From positions 1 to 38,826 of the forward strand of contig JACCWD010000069.1 of NCBI GenBank assembly GCA_013697825.1: a stretch of 38,826 nucleotides of DNA, given 5' to 3'. A program made the translations under genes and the position numbers. This document shows, in pieces, positions 19,631-29,080 of this stretch. How positions within the stretch are numbered: position 1 is the stretch's first letter; each line of letters starts with the position of its first letter. The notes below the pieces were generated by a model. The model was not told the origin of the DNA, made no database searches, and saw only the letters and a program-made list of their open reading frames with translations. This stretch comes from Rubrobacter sp. (lineage in GTDB: Bacteria > Actinomycetota > Rubrobacteria > Rubrobacterales > Rubrobacteraceae).

Positions 19631-20152
19631 ATGAACTTGAACAACAACCTCGAAAAACTGCCCGTGGGAGAAGAGGCTCCGGAGATAGTGAACATTCTCG
19701 TCGAGATTCCTTCCGGCAGTCGCAACAAATACGAGTACGACCCGGAACTCGGCGTGATGGTCCGGGATCGCGTGTTGCCCGGAAACATTCGCTTCCCGGC
19801 GGACTACGGGTTCATACCCTCCACCGTCGGCCCCGACGGAGACCCGCTCGACGCCGTGCTCGCCGCCTAAGACCCGGCGTTTCCGGGGTGTGTCGTCCGT
19901 GGAAGAGTGCTCGGCGCGCTGGAGATGATCGAGGACGGCGAGACGGAATACAATATCTTCGCCGTCCCTTGCGACGACCCTCGCTTCATGGACGTTCGTT
20001 CTCTCGATGACCTCGTCGAACAAAACATACGTGAGATCGAGCAGTTCTTCACCGCGTTCAAGCGAATGGAGGGAGACGAAGACGCGCGCGTCGAAGGGTG
20101 GCTCGACCGCGAGCGGGCCTGCGTGGTGATCCGCGACTCCATCCGCTCCTAA
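19631..20152 (+). pseudogene. ppa: inorganic pyrophosphatase (family I) interrupted by in-frame TAA at 19868-19870
   Basis: ILVEIPSGSRNKYEYD, PADYGFIPSTVGPDGDPLDAVLAA* then, in the same frame, DPAFPGCVVRGRVLGALEMIEDGETEYNIFAVPCDDPRF...REIEQFFTAFKRMEGD. Confidence 0.88.
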
Positions 20153-20203
20153 AGAGGGGATTATTGGAGGGCGCCGTCCCGGCTCGCGGTATAATTCGCC
20201 TCG

Positions 20204-22048
20204 ATGCCTCGCGACGATTCCCCCAACGGATACCCGGATAGATCCCACCTCCCGACCTCCTCCGGCGTCTATATTTTCAAGGACGCGAACGAGAAGGTCA
20301 TATACGTCGGGAAGGCGAACAATATCCGAAGCCGCGTCGCGAGCTATTTCACGAAGTCCGGCGACGGAAGGCCGAAGATAGCCGAGCTTCGCGAGCGGGT
20401 GGCGCAAATAGACTTCATCTCCACGAGCGGCGAGACGGAGGCTCTCGTACTCGAAGCGAACTTGATAAAGCGGCAAAGGCCGCGTTTCAACGCCTCGCTG
20501 CGCGACGATAAAAGCTATCCGTACATCGTCGTGACGACCGGGGACGAGTATCCTCGGGTCTTTGCTTCTCGCGGCGCGCGCGACTCGCGGCATCGGTATT
20601 TCGGGCCGTTCCCGAGCGCGGGGAGCGTGCATGCGACGCTCGACGTTCTCAATAAAACGTTTCCGTTTCGGAAGTGCCGGGGGCCGGAGCCGGGTCGGAG
20701 GAGTGGGGTTCCGTGCCTCAATTTCCACATCGGACGTTCGGCGGCCCCGTGCATCGGGGCGGTGTCGAAGGAGGAGTACGACGTCATTATCGCGGACGTC
20801 ATCGCCTTTCTCGAAGGGCGGGTCGGGGGACTCATCGAAGAGCGCGAGGAGAAGATGAAGCTCGCCGCCTCGGAGATGGACTTCGAGCGGGCGGCGAAGC
20901 TCCGCGACGAACTCGCCGCCCTCCAAAACGTGCGCGAGCGCCAGCAAGCCACCATCGCCTCGGAGGACTCCTTCGACGCGGTCGGGGCGCACGTCGAGGG
21001 GGAGAGCGCGTGCGTCCAGATTTTCGCCGTCCGGGAAGGGCAAGTCGTGAACCGCGACTCTTTCCTCCTCGATAATTACGGCGAGGAGAGCGCGGAGAGC
21101 GTCGCGTTGTCGTTCGTGCCGCAGTATTACGACACGGCTTCGGTTCCGGGGGAGGTTCTCGTGCAGTCCGAAGACGGGGACGGGGAACTCGCCCCGATCT
21201 CCGCCCACCTTTCCGAGCTTCGGGGGACGAAGGTCTCCGTTCACCGTCCGCGGCGGGGCGACAAGCGTCGTATCCTCGAGATGGCGGTTCGGAATTCGGA
21301 GATGGGCCTCGAATACGAGAGGACGCTCGAAGAGGCGCGGAGAAATCAAGTCGCATCCACGCTCGACGGTCTCATGGAGGAACTCGCGCTCCCGAAGCTC
21401 CCGCTCCGCATCGAATGCTACGACATCTCGAACACGATGGGGACGAACTCCGTCGCCTCGATGGTCGTGTTCCAGGGAGGCCGCCCCGCCAAAAGCGAAT
21501 ACCGCCGCTTCAAAATCAAGACCGTGAGTGGGCCAGACGACTTCGCGAGCATGGCCGAGGTGATCCGCCGCCGACTCGAACGCCTCGCCGAGGGCGACGA
21601 GAAGTTCATGCCCGCGCCCGACCTCATTATCCTCGACGGCGGGAAGGGGCAAATTTCGTCGGTCGTACCCGTCTTCGAGGAGATGAACGTCGGCTCCGTC
21701 CTCCCGGACATCCCGCTCCGCTCGCTCGCGAAGCGCGACGAGGAGGTTTTCGAGCCGGGCCGTCCGGAGCCGGTCATACTCGCCCGAAACTCCCCGGAGC
21801 TTCGCCTCATCCAAAGAGTCCGCGACGAGGCCCACCGCTTCGCGAACACGTACCACCAAAAACTCCGCGGAAACGCGATGACCGCCTCCGTCCTCGACGA
21901 ACTCCCCGGTGTCGGCCCCGCGAGAAAGAAGAAAATTCTCGAACGCTTCGGGACGCCGGACGCCTTCATGAACGCCTCGCTCGAAGAAATAGAGAGCGTG
22001 CTTCCCGGAAGGGTGGCGCGGCAGGTTCACTCACGGATACATCGGTGA
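20204..22048 (+). CDS. uvrC: excinuclease ABC subunit C
   Basis: [58 protein letters not shown]-terminal Hh[18 protein letters not shown]. Confidence 0.97.
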   Translation: MPRDDSPNGYPDRSHLPTSSGVYIFKDANEKVIYVGKANNIRSRVASYFTKSGDGRPKIAELRERVAQIDFISTSGETEALVLEANLIKRQRPRFNASLRDDKSYPYIVVTTGDEYPRVFASRGARDSRHRYFGPFPSAGSVHATLDVLNKTFPFRKCRGPEPGRRSGVPCLNFHIGRSAAPCIGAVSKEEYDVIIADVIAFLEGRVGGLIEEREEKMKLAASEMDFERAAKLRDELAALQNVRERQQATIASEDSFDAVGAHVEGESACVQIFAVREGQVVNRDSFLLDNYGEESAESVALSFVPQYYDTASVPGEVLVQSEDGDGELAPISAHLSELRGTKVSVHRPRRGDKRRILEMAVRNSEMGLEYERTLEEARRNQVASTLDGLMEELALPKLPLRIECYDISNTMGTNSVASMVVFQGGRPAKSEYRRFKIKTVSGPDDFASMAEVIRRRLERLAEGDEKFMPAPDLIILDGGKGQISSVVPVFEEMNVGSVLPDIPLRSLAKRDEEVFEPGRPEPVILARNSPELRLIQRVRDEAHRFANTYHQKLRGNAMTASVLDELPGVGPARKKKILERFGTPDAFMNASLEEIESVLPGRVARQVHSRIHR

Positions 22049-22170
22049 GGCGGAGCGACCCGTTAAATCGCGCTTAAATATACGGTTTTTCGTTGCGGTC
22101 TTCGCTTCACGATGTTACGCTCGAACCACGAGATGATTTTTGTTCCGCGAGAACGGACGGATGGACTTCG

Positions 22171-23073
22171 ATGAGCGACGAGGCGTCGCAGACTGTGGAG
22201 CGTTCCCTTTCCGGGGAGCGGAGGATCGTTATCATCACCGGGCTTTCGGGGGCGGGGAAGTCGAATGCTCTGCGGGCTTTCGAGGACGTGGGGTATTTTT
22301 GCATAGACAATCTTCCTCCGCGCATGATCCCCGCCGTCATGGAGACGAGCGGCTCGGGCGGCCCCGAGGACATCGTCGTCGTCATGGATATCCGGGGTCG
22401 GAGGTACTTCGGCGAGGAACTCGAACGGAGCCTCGAAGCCATCGAGGAGGCGGAGGAATGGGAGAAAAGGATACTCTTCATAGACTCCGACGAACCGACG
22501 CTCGTGAGGCGATATAAAGAGAGCCGCCGCCCGCACCCGAACGCGGCGAGTGGCGACGTCCTCGAAGCCATCCGGGCCGAGAGAAGGGATCTCGCGCCGC
22601 TCCGCGAGAGGGCCGACCTCGTCATCGACACCTCGGGATACTCCGCACTCGACGCCCGGCTTCGTTTCAAGAAGCTCGCGGAGTCGTTGTCGAGCCGACT
22701 CACCGTGAGCCTCATCTCCTTCGGTTTCAAGCATGGCTCGCCTTTGGATGTGGACATGCTCCTCGACGCCCGCTTCCTCGAAAATCCCCACTACGACCCC
22801 GAACTCCGCCCCCTCACCGGACACGACGAGCCTGTGAAAAAAGCCGTCCTCGGCCAAAGAGATGCGGAGGAATTCCTCGACAAAACGAGCGACCTCCTCG
22901 CCTTCCTCGTCCCGAGATACGCCGCCGAAGGAAAGACGTACTTCACGCTCGGGGTGGGATGCACGGGCGGGCGCCACCGCTCCGTCGCCATAGTCGAGGA
23001 ACTCGCGAAGCGGATGCGGGAGGGCGGATTGGATCTGGATCTCTTCGTGCGGCATCGGGATCTCGATTCGTAG
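22171..23073 (+). CDS. rapZ: RNase adapter RapZ / YvcJ nucleotide-binding protein
   Basis: IVIITGLSGAGKSNALRAFEDVGYFCIDNLPP; LISFGFKHGSPLDVDMLLDARFLENPHYDPELRPLTG; IGVGCTGGRHRSVAI-like motif. Confidence 0.96.
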   Translation: MSDEASQTVERSLSGERRIVIITGLSGAGKSNALRAFEDVGYFCIDNLPPRMIPAVMETSGSGGPEDIVVVMDIRGRRYFGEELERSLEAIEEAEEWEKRILFIDSDEPTLVRRYKESRRPHPNAASGDVLEAIRAERRDLAPLRERADLVIDTSGYSALDARLRFKKLAESLSSRLTVSLISFGFKHGSPLDVDMLLDARFLENPHYDPELRPLTGHDEPVKKAVLGQRDAEEFLDKTSDLLAFLVPRYAAEGKTYFTLGVGCTGGRHRSVAIVEELAKRMREGGLDLDLFVRHRDLDS

Positions 23074-23249
23074 GCTTCAGGCATGAGGTTTCAGGTGTCA
23101 GGCAAAAGCATTCCGCGAGCGCATGCCGGATACGTGCGCGGGGCGCTCTTGCTTTCGGAGGCGATGTCGCACGGGAGCATGGTACTCTCTACCGAGTTCT
23201 TGCTGAAACCTGAAACCTGATACCTAACAAGCGACCGAAGGGAGCGACA
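23071..23249. repeat. heptad inverted-repeat element E4 (GGTTTCA/GGCATCA family)
   Basis: TAG stop then GGCTTCA GGCATGA GGTTTCA GGTGTCA GGC; right TGAAACC TGAAACC TGATACC, then GCGACCGAAGGGAGCGAC. Confidence 0.72.
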
Positions 23250-23250
23250 A

Positions 23251-24192
23251 ATGGGCATGCTCGTCGAAGGAACGTGGAAAACCGGAGCCTTTCCAAAAGA
23301 CGACGAGGGGCGGTTTGTGCGATCCTCGACGACGTTCCGGGGGCGAATATCGGAGGGCGGCGAACATCCGCCGGAGGCCGGACGATACCATTTGTATATC
23401 TCGTGGGCGTGTCCGTGGGCGCACCGAACCGCGATCCTCCGCAAAACGAAAGGTCTCGAAGACGCCATCTCCCTCTCTTCGGTGGACGCGTTCATGGGCG
23501 CGGACGGATGGACTTTCTCCGGCGACTTCCCCGACCCGCTCTTCGGGACGAGCCATTTACGGGATGTGTATACGAAGGCCGACCCGGAATATACCGGGCG
23601 CGTGACGACGCCCGTTCTGTGGGACAAAGAGACGGACTCCATCGTGAACAACGAGTCGCGGGAGATCATCCGCATGCTCGACCACGAGTTCGGAAACCTT
23701 TCGAACGACACGGATTTCTGCCCGCCCGACCTCGAAGACGAAGTGGAGAGAACCCTCGACGAGATATACGAGCCTATAAACAATGGCGTATACCGCTCGG
23801 GCTTCGCGCAAACGCAAAGCGCGTATGAGGAGGCCGTCGGCGAACTCTTCGACGCCCTCGACCATTGGGAGGACGTTCTCGGCAACCGAAGGTATCTTTG
23901 CGGCGACCGCATCACGGAGGCCGACTGGGCGATGTTCACGACGCTCGTGCGTTTCGACGCGGTGTACCACGGCCATTTCAAATGCAACGTGAGGCGCATC
24001 GTGGACTATCCAAACTTGTGGGGGTATGTGCGCGATCTTTATCAATATCCCGGTGTCGCCGACACCGTTTTACTCGGCGAGATAAAGACGCACTATTATT
24101 CGTCCCACGAGAGCGTGAACCCGACGCGCATCGTCCCTGTCGGCCCGGAGATAGATTTTTCCACGCCCCACAATCGGGAGAAGCTTGGATGA
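23251..24192 (+). CDS. glutathionyl-hydroquinone reductase / Xi-class glutathione S-transferase (YqjG/ECM4)
   Basis: [72 protein letters not shown]-type C-terminus. Confidence 0.92.
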   Translation: MGMLVEGTWKTGAFPKDDEGRFVRSSTTFRGRISEGGEHPPEAGRYHLYISWACPWAHRTAILRKTKGLEDAISLSSVDAFMGADGWTFSGDFPDPLFGTSHLRDVYTKADPEYTGRVTTPVLWDKETDSIVNNESREIIRMLDHEFGNLSNDTDFCPPDLEDEVERTLDEIYEPINNGVYRSGFAQTQSAYEEAVGELFDALDHWEDVLGNRRYLCGDRITEADWAMFTTLVRFDAVYHGHFKCNVRRIVDYPNLWGYVRDLYQYPGVADTVLLGEIKTHYYSSHESVNPTRIVPVGPEIDFSTPHNREKLG

Positions 24193-24605
24193 GCGAGGAG
24201 TCTCGTCCGCCTTTGCCGCCGTTCGCGGAGGAGACGGCGAGGGAGAAGGTTCAAAAAGCGGAGGATGCGTGGAACACATGCGACCCGGAGAAGGTCTCGC
24301 TCGCGTACACCGAGGACTCCGTGTGGCGAAACCGTGACGAGTTCTTCGAGGGCCGCGAGGAGACACGCGCCTTCCTCACCCGAAAGTGGGAGCGCGATCG
24401 ACTATCGTTTGAAAAAGGAACTTTGGTGCGGTTGCGGGAATCGCATCTCCATGCGCTTCGAATATGAGAGCCGGGATGCGGACAGGAAGTGGTGGAGAAG
24501 CCACGGCAATAACATTGGGAGTTCGACGGGCGCGGCCTCATGCGGCGGCGCGACGCATCCATAAACGACTATGGGATATCGGAGTCGGAGCGGAAGTTTC
24601 GCTGA
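24189..24605 (+). pseudogene. DUF1348/NTF2-like protein with two frameshifts
   Basis: Frame 1 [63 protein letters not shown]; frame 2 [34 protein letters not shown]; frame 1 again [30 protein letters not shown]. Confidence 0.85.
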
Positions 24606-24791
24606 TCGGCGGTCTTCAGGAAAAACATGAAGGCGACGGAGGATGGCTTTTCGGGGGCGGCAAGAGCGGTTTTCGACTCGATCCATGTGAAGGCTTTTGT
24701 GGCGGTCATGGCTCGGGTCTCGCTTTTCGCCGGGCCACGAGCTTTGCTCCGACGAGGATAGCGACGCTCCCCTCGCGGGTATACTCGGTCT

Positions 24792-25748
24792 ATGGAGAGA
24801 GGACTTCGAGTCGTGGCTTTCGGTGGCGGGACGGGGCTTCCCGTTTTATTGAGGGGATTGCGCGACACGGTCGCCGATCTCACCGCCGTCGTCACGGTCG
24901 CCGACGACGGGGGTTCGAGCGGGCGCCTTCGCCACGAACTCGGGGTCGCGCCGCCGGGGGACGTGCGGAATTGCCTCGTGGCTTTGGCGGGTCGGAAGCG
25001 GCTCGCGGAGGTCTTCGATTATCGGTTCGAGGCGGGGGAGGAATTGCGCGACCATGCGGTGGGGAACATCATCATCGCCGCGCTCGCGGATATGGCGGGC
25101 GGTTTTTCCGAAGGCGTCGAACAGGCGGCGAGGTTTCTCCGCATAAAGGGGCGTGTGTATCCGGCGGCGACCGAGAGTTTGACGCTCGTCGTGAGGTACG
25201 CGGACGGCACGACGACGCGCGGCGAGTCGGTCGTCCATAAGGTCGGCAAGCAAGTTTCGGCGGTCGACGTCGAACCGGAGGGGGTTCCGGCGCCCGAGGG
25301 GGTCATCGCGGCGATCGAGCGCGCCGATGTCGTCGCGATGAGTCCGGGGAGTTTGTTCACGAGCACCATCCCGAGCCTTCTCGGGGGCGGGGTCGCGGAG
25401 GCTCTCGACCGCTTCGGCGGCCCGGTCGTGTACGCGGCGAACGTCATGACGCAGGCGGGGGAGACGTCGGGGTTCTCTGCCTCCGATCACGTACGGGCGA
25501 TCTCCGATCACATCGGCCCGGTCGTCACCGACGTCCTCGTCCACTCCGGCGAACTTTCGGAAGGACTCCTCGCCCGATACGAGAAGGAGAACGCCGCCCC
25601 GACGGTCATTGACCGCGAGGCTCTCGCGGGGATGGGCGTCCGACTGTGCGAAGCCGACCTCCTTTCGGACGAGGAGTCGCGCGGGGTTCGCCACGATCCG
25701 ATGAAGCTCTCCGCCGAGGTGCGAAGGCTTGCCCTCGTTCGGCTCTGA
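24792..25748 (+). CDS. yvcK: YvcK family gluconeogenesis-factor-like protein
   Basis: LRVVAFGGGTGLPVLLRGLRD; VTVADDGGSSGRLRHELGVAPPGDVRNCLVAL; SPGSLFTSTIPSLL. Confidence 0.95.
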   Translation: MERGLRVVAFGGGTGLPVLLRGLRDTVADLTAVVTVADDGGSSGRLRHELGVAPPGDVRNCLVALAGRKRLAEVFDYRFEAGEELRDHAVGNIIIAALADMAGGFSEGVEQAARFLRIKGRVYPAATESLTLVVRYADGTTTRGESVVHKVGKQVSAVDVEPEGVPAPEGVIAAIERADVVAMSPGSLFTSTIPSLLGGGVAEALDRFGGPVVYAANVMTQAGETSGFSASDHVRAISDHIGPVVTDVLVHSGELSEGLLARYEKENAAPTVIDREALAGMGVRLCEADLLSDEESRGVRHDPMKLSAEVRRLALVRL

Positions 25749-26592
25749 AATTCGCCGCCAGCTCGCCTCGGGAACCTCATCCGGCCCTCGCCGGGGCGAC
25801 CGGGCCGAACTCGCCGGACTCCTCGACGCCGCCGGGAAGTGGGACGGCTCGGGCGTCTTCCTCGACACTCCGAGCGCGGCGGTCGCCCGCTCCGCCGTCC
25901 GTCTCTGGCGCCACGAGTTCGGCGTTGTCTCGAAGCTCTCCCCGGCGGGAACCGATCGCTTCGGGCGCGCCCGGTACTCCGTCCGAACCGGGGGGATCCG
26001 GGTCTTCCAGGCCGCCGAGGAGATGAGGATCGTCCGCCTTTCGCGAGACGCCGCCGTGCGGACCGCGTACCTCTCCGGCGCTTTTCAAGGATGCGGCTCC
26101 ATCGTCCGTCCCGGCGGGAGGGGCGGCCACCATTTCGAGTTCGTCCACAAAGATGAAGCGTTCATCCGGCGCGTCGCGGAGTTTTCGAGGGCGAAGCTCA
26201 CGGTCGCAAAGCGGCGGAACCGATGGCTCGCGTACACGAAAAGCTCCGACGGCGTGACGACGATCCTAGCGCAACTCGGCCTCCATGACGCCATCCTCGA
26301 GTACGAGGCGAAGGCCATCCTCGGAGAGGCGAAGGCGAACGCCAACCGCGTGACGAACTTCGACTCCGCAAACGCCGGACGAACCGCCAAAGCCGCCTCC
26401 CGCCAGCAAAGAATCCTCGAAACCCTCGACCCCGAAAAGCTCCCCGAAGCCCTCCGTGACATGCTTTCTTTGCGCCTCGACAACCCGGCCGCCTCGCTCG
26501 CGGAGCTTGCGGATCTCGGCGGGATATCCAAAAGCGCGGCGAACCACAGGCTTCGAAGGCTCGTGGAAAGGGGGGCGGAGAAATCAAAGTGA
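25729..26592 (+). CDS. whiA: DNA-binding protein WhiA
   Basis: FLSGAFQGCGSI-type LAGLIDADG-like core; NRVTNFDSANAGRTAKAASRQQRILETL; C-terminal HTH LAELADLGGISKSAANHRLRRL; TTG start overlapping yvcK. Confidence 0.93.
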   Translation: MPSFGSEIRRQLASGTSSGPRRGDRAELAGLLDAAGKWDGSGVFLDTPSAAVARSAVRLWRHEFGVVSKLSPAGTDRFGRARYSVRTGGIRVFQAAEEMRIVRLSRDAAVRTAYLSGAFQGCGSIVRPGGRGGHHFEFVHKDEAFIRRVAEFSRAKLTVAKRRNRWLAYTKSSDGVTTILAQLGLHDAILEYEAKAILGEAKANANRVTNFDSANAGRTAKAASRQQRILETLDPEKLPEALRDMLSLRLDNPAASLAELADLGGISKSAANHRLRRLVERGAEKSK

Positions 26593-26665
26593 GGGAGCGT
26601 GGACAGCGACTCATGCAATCCGATTCGCGGCTTTCCGAGTCCTCCATTCCTCCATTTCCGCCGTC

Positions 26666-26695
26666 CCCGCTTGTTATGCGGGGCGTTTTCTGGGC
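26666..26695 (+). terminator. intrinsic terminator downstream of whiA
   Basis: CCCCGC-TTGTTAT-GCGGGG followed by CGTTTTCT. Confidence 0.65.
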
Positions 26696-26733
26696 AAAAT
26701 AGACGGACGGAGATCGCAAACTAGAGATGGGAG

Positions 26734-27741
26734 ATGGTCGTGACTGTACGGATCGGCGTGAACGGGTTTGGCCGGATCGGGATGCTCGTCGTCAAAGCCG
26801 CAATGCAAAGAAACATGGATATCGAGGTCGTGGGCGTCAATGACCTTATGCCGATGGATAGCCTCGCGCTCCTTTTCAAGCGCGACTCCACACACGGTAT
26901 TTGGCCCGAGGACGTGTCTTTCGAGGACAACGTCCTTCGCGTCGGGGATCGCCAGATAAAGACCTTCGCCGAGCGCGACCCGAGCGCCATTCCATGGGGC
27001 GACATCGGCGCGGACATCGTGGTCGAGTCCACGGGCGTCTTCGCAGACCGCGACGGCGCGGCGAAGCATTTGGCGGGGGGCGCGAAGAAGGTCGTCATCT
27101 CGGCCCCGGCGAAGGGCGTGGACGGGACGTTCGTGTACGGCGTGAACCACGAGGACTATGACGCCTCTTCGCACGAGGTCGTCTCGAACGCGAGCTGCAC
27201 GACGAACTGCATCGTCCCGATGGTTAAGGTTCTCCAGGATAGCTTCGGCCTCGAATCGGGCTTCATGACGACGTGCCATGCGTACACGAACGATCAAAGC
27301 CTCCTCGACGCGGCCCACAAGGATCCCCGCCGCGCCCGAGGAGCCGCGACTTCGATAATCCCGACTTCCACGGGGGCGGCGAGGGCGGTCGGCCTCGTCC
27401 TCCCCGAACTCGAAGGGAAGCTCGACGGCATCTCCCTCCGGGTGCCGATCTCCGACGGCTCCATCACCGACCTCGTCGCCCAAATCTCCGCCGAGCCGAG
27501 CGCGGACGAGGTGAACGCCGCTTTCAAGGAGGCGTCCGGCGGCATGAAGGGTGTCCTCGAATACTCCGACGCGCCGCTCGTGTCGGCGGACATCGTTGGG
27601 AATCCGGCCTCGTGCGTCTTCGACTCCGGGCAGACGATGGTGAACGGTCGTTCGGTGAAGATCCTCGGCTGGTACGACAACGAGTGGGGATACTCGAACC
27701 GGACGTGCGACCTCGTCGAGTACATCGGTGGGCAGCTTTAG
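26734..27741 (+). CDS. gap: type I glyceraldehyde-3-phosphate dehydrogenase
   Basis: IGVNGFGRIGMLVVKA; SNASCTTNCIVPMVKVL; WYDNEWGYSNRTCDLVEY. Confidence 0.97.
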   Translation: MVVTVRIGVNGFGRIGMLVVKAAMQRNMDIEVVGVNDLMPMDSLALLFKRDSTHGIWPEDVSFEDNVLRVGDRQIKTFAERDPSAIPWGDIGADIVVESTGVFADRDGAAKHLAGGAKKVVISAPAKGVDGTFVYGVNHEDYDASSHEVVSNASCTTNCIVPMVKVLQDSFGLESGFMTTCHAYTNDQSLLDAAHKDPRRARGAATSIIPTSTGAARAVGLVLPELEGKLDGISLRVPISDGSITDLVAQISAEPSADEVNAAFKEASGGMKGVLEYSDAPLVSADIVGNPASCVFDSGQTMVNGRSVKILGWYDNEWGYSNRTCDLVEYIGGQL

Positions 27742-27880
27742 CGTTTAGCTTTTGGCCGTTAGCTTATTAGCTTATTAGCTGTCAGCTAAAAACGTTCGTA
27801 GCGCAGCCGGGCCGGAATGGCAAAGCCCGGCTGCGCCATATGGCTGGAAAGCTAAACGCTAAAAGCCAACCGCTGAAAGC
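27739..27880. repeat. heptad inverted-repeat element E6 (AGCTTTT/AGCGTTT family) with a central GC hairpin
   Basis: Begins at the gap TAG stop; AGCGTTT AGCTTTT GGCCGTT AGCTTAT...; right GCTAAAC GCTAAAA GCCAACC GCTGAAA. Confidence 0.72.
27801..27836. terminator. strong stem-loop inside E6
   Basis: GCGCAGCCGGGC ... GCCCGGCTGCGC perfect 12-bp stem. Confidence 0.65.
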
Positions 27881-27901
27881 AAAGAAACCGGAGGTGGCGA
27901 T

Positions 27902-29080
27902 TTGAACAAGAAGAGCGTGAGGGATCTCGACGTGCACGATAAACGTGTCCTCGTCCGCGTGGATTTCAACGTCCCCGTGAAGGACGGTCGCGTGACGGAC
28001 GACACGCGCATAAACCGGGCTTTGCCGACGATACGGTACCTCCTCGAAAGCGGCGCGAAGGTCGCGCTCGTCTCGCACCTCGGTCGCCCGAAGGGGATGC
28101 GGAATTCGGACCTCGAAATGGATCCCGTGGCGAAACGCCTCGAAGACCTCCTCGGTGAACCGGTTCATAAAATAGATGTCGCCGTCGGCGGGGAGGTGGA
28201 TGAAGCCCTCGACAACCTCGAAGAAGGTGTCGTCCTCCTCGAAAACTGCCGCTTTTACGCCGACGAGACGAAGAACGATCCGCTCTTCTCCGACAGCCTC
28301 GCCGCCCCCTTCGACTTCTTCGTGAACGACGCCTTCGGGGCCGCCCACCGCGCCCACGCCACCACCGTCGGCGTCGCGAGCCGCCTCCCGGCGGCGGCGG
28401 GACTTCTCATGGAGAAGGAGATCGACTACCTCGAAAGCGTCCTTTCCGACCCTGTTCGCCCCTTCGTCGCCATCCTCGGCGGCGCGAAGGTCTCGGACAA
28501 GCTCGGCGTCATCGAGAGCCTCCTCGCCACCTCCGACTCCCTCCTCGTCGGGGGCGCGATGTGCTTCACGTTCTTCAAAGCGAAGGGGTATGAGATCGGC
28601 GCGTCCCTCGTCGAGAACGACTATATCGAGGATGCGAACCGCCTCATGGAGGAAGCCGGGGACAAACTTTTCCTCCCCGTGGACGTCGTCGCTGCCGAGG
28701 AAATGGAGGACGATGCCGAGACACGGACGGTGAAGGTGGATGGGATCCCCGCCGGATGGATGGGCCTCGACATCGGCCCGGAGACGGTTTCTCTCTTCGC
28801 GGAGAAAGCCTCCGGCGCGGCGACGATTTTCTGGAACGGCCCGATGGGGGTCTTCGAGATGGACGCCTTCGCGAAGGGAACCGAGGGGGTCGCCCGCGCC
28901 GTCGCCGACAGCGAGGCGACGAGCGTCGTCGGCGGGGGGGACTCCGTCGCCGCGGTGCGGAAGCTCGGCCTCGACTATGAGATGAGCCACATAAGCACGG
29001 GCGGTGGAGCCTCCCTCGAGTACGTCGAAGGGAAAGAGCTCCCCGGAGTCGCCGTGCTCCCCGACAAGGAGGACTCGTAA
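27902..29080 (+). CDS. pgk: phosphoglycerate kinase
   Basis: KRVLVRVDFNVPVKDGRVTDDTRI; LVSHLGRPKG; VVGGGDSVAAVRK; TTG start after ggaggtggcga. Confidence 0.97.
   Translation: MNKKSVRDLDVHDKRVLVRVDFNVPVKDGRVTDDTRINRALPTIRYLLESGAKVALVSHLGRPKGMRNSDLEMDPVAKRLEDLLGEPVHKIDVAVGGEVDEALDNLEEGVVLLENCRFYADETKNDPLFSDSLAAPFDFFVNDAFGAAHRAHATTVGVASRLPAAAGLLMEKEIDYLESVLSDPVRPFVAILGGAKVSDKLGVIESLLATSDSLLVGGAMCFTFFKAKGYEIGASLVENDYIEDANRLMEEAGDKLFLPVDVVAAEEMEDDAETRTVKVDGIPAGWMGLDIGPETVSLFAEKASGAATIFWNGPMGVFEMDAFAKGTEGVARAVADSEATSVVGGGDSVAAVRKLGLDYEMSHISTGGGASLEYVEGKELPGVAVLPDKEDS

Noticed and set aside
18911-22030. 1039-aa minus-strand ORF
   Set aside because: Antisense across the membrane gene, ppa and uvrC; only the absence of stops from GC bias supports it.
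24569-24895. 108-aa minus ORF between DUF1348 and yvcK
   Set aside because: Overlaps the yvcK start antisense and shows no family features.
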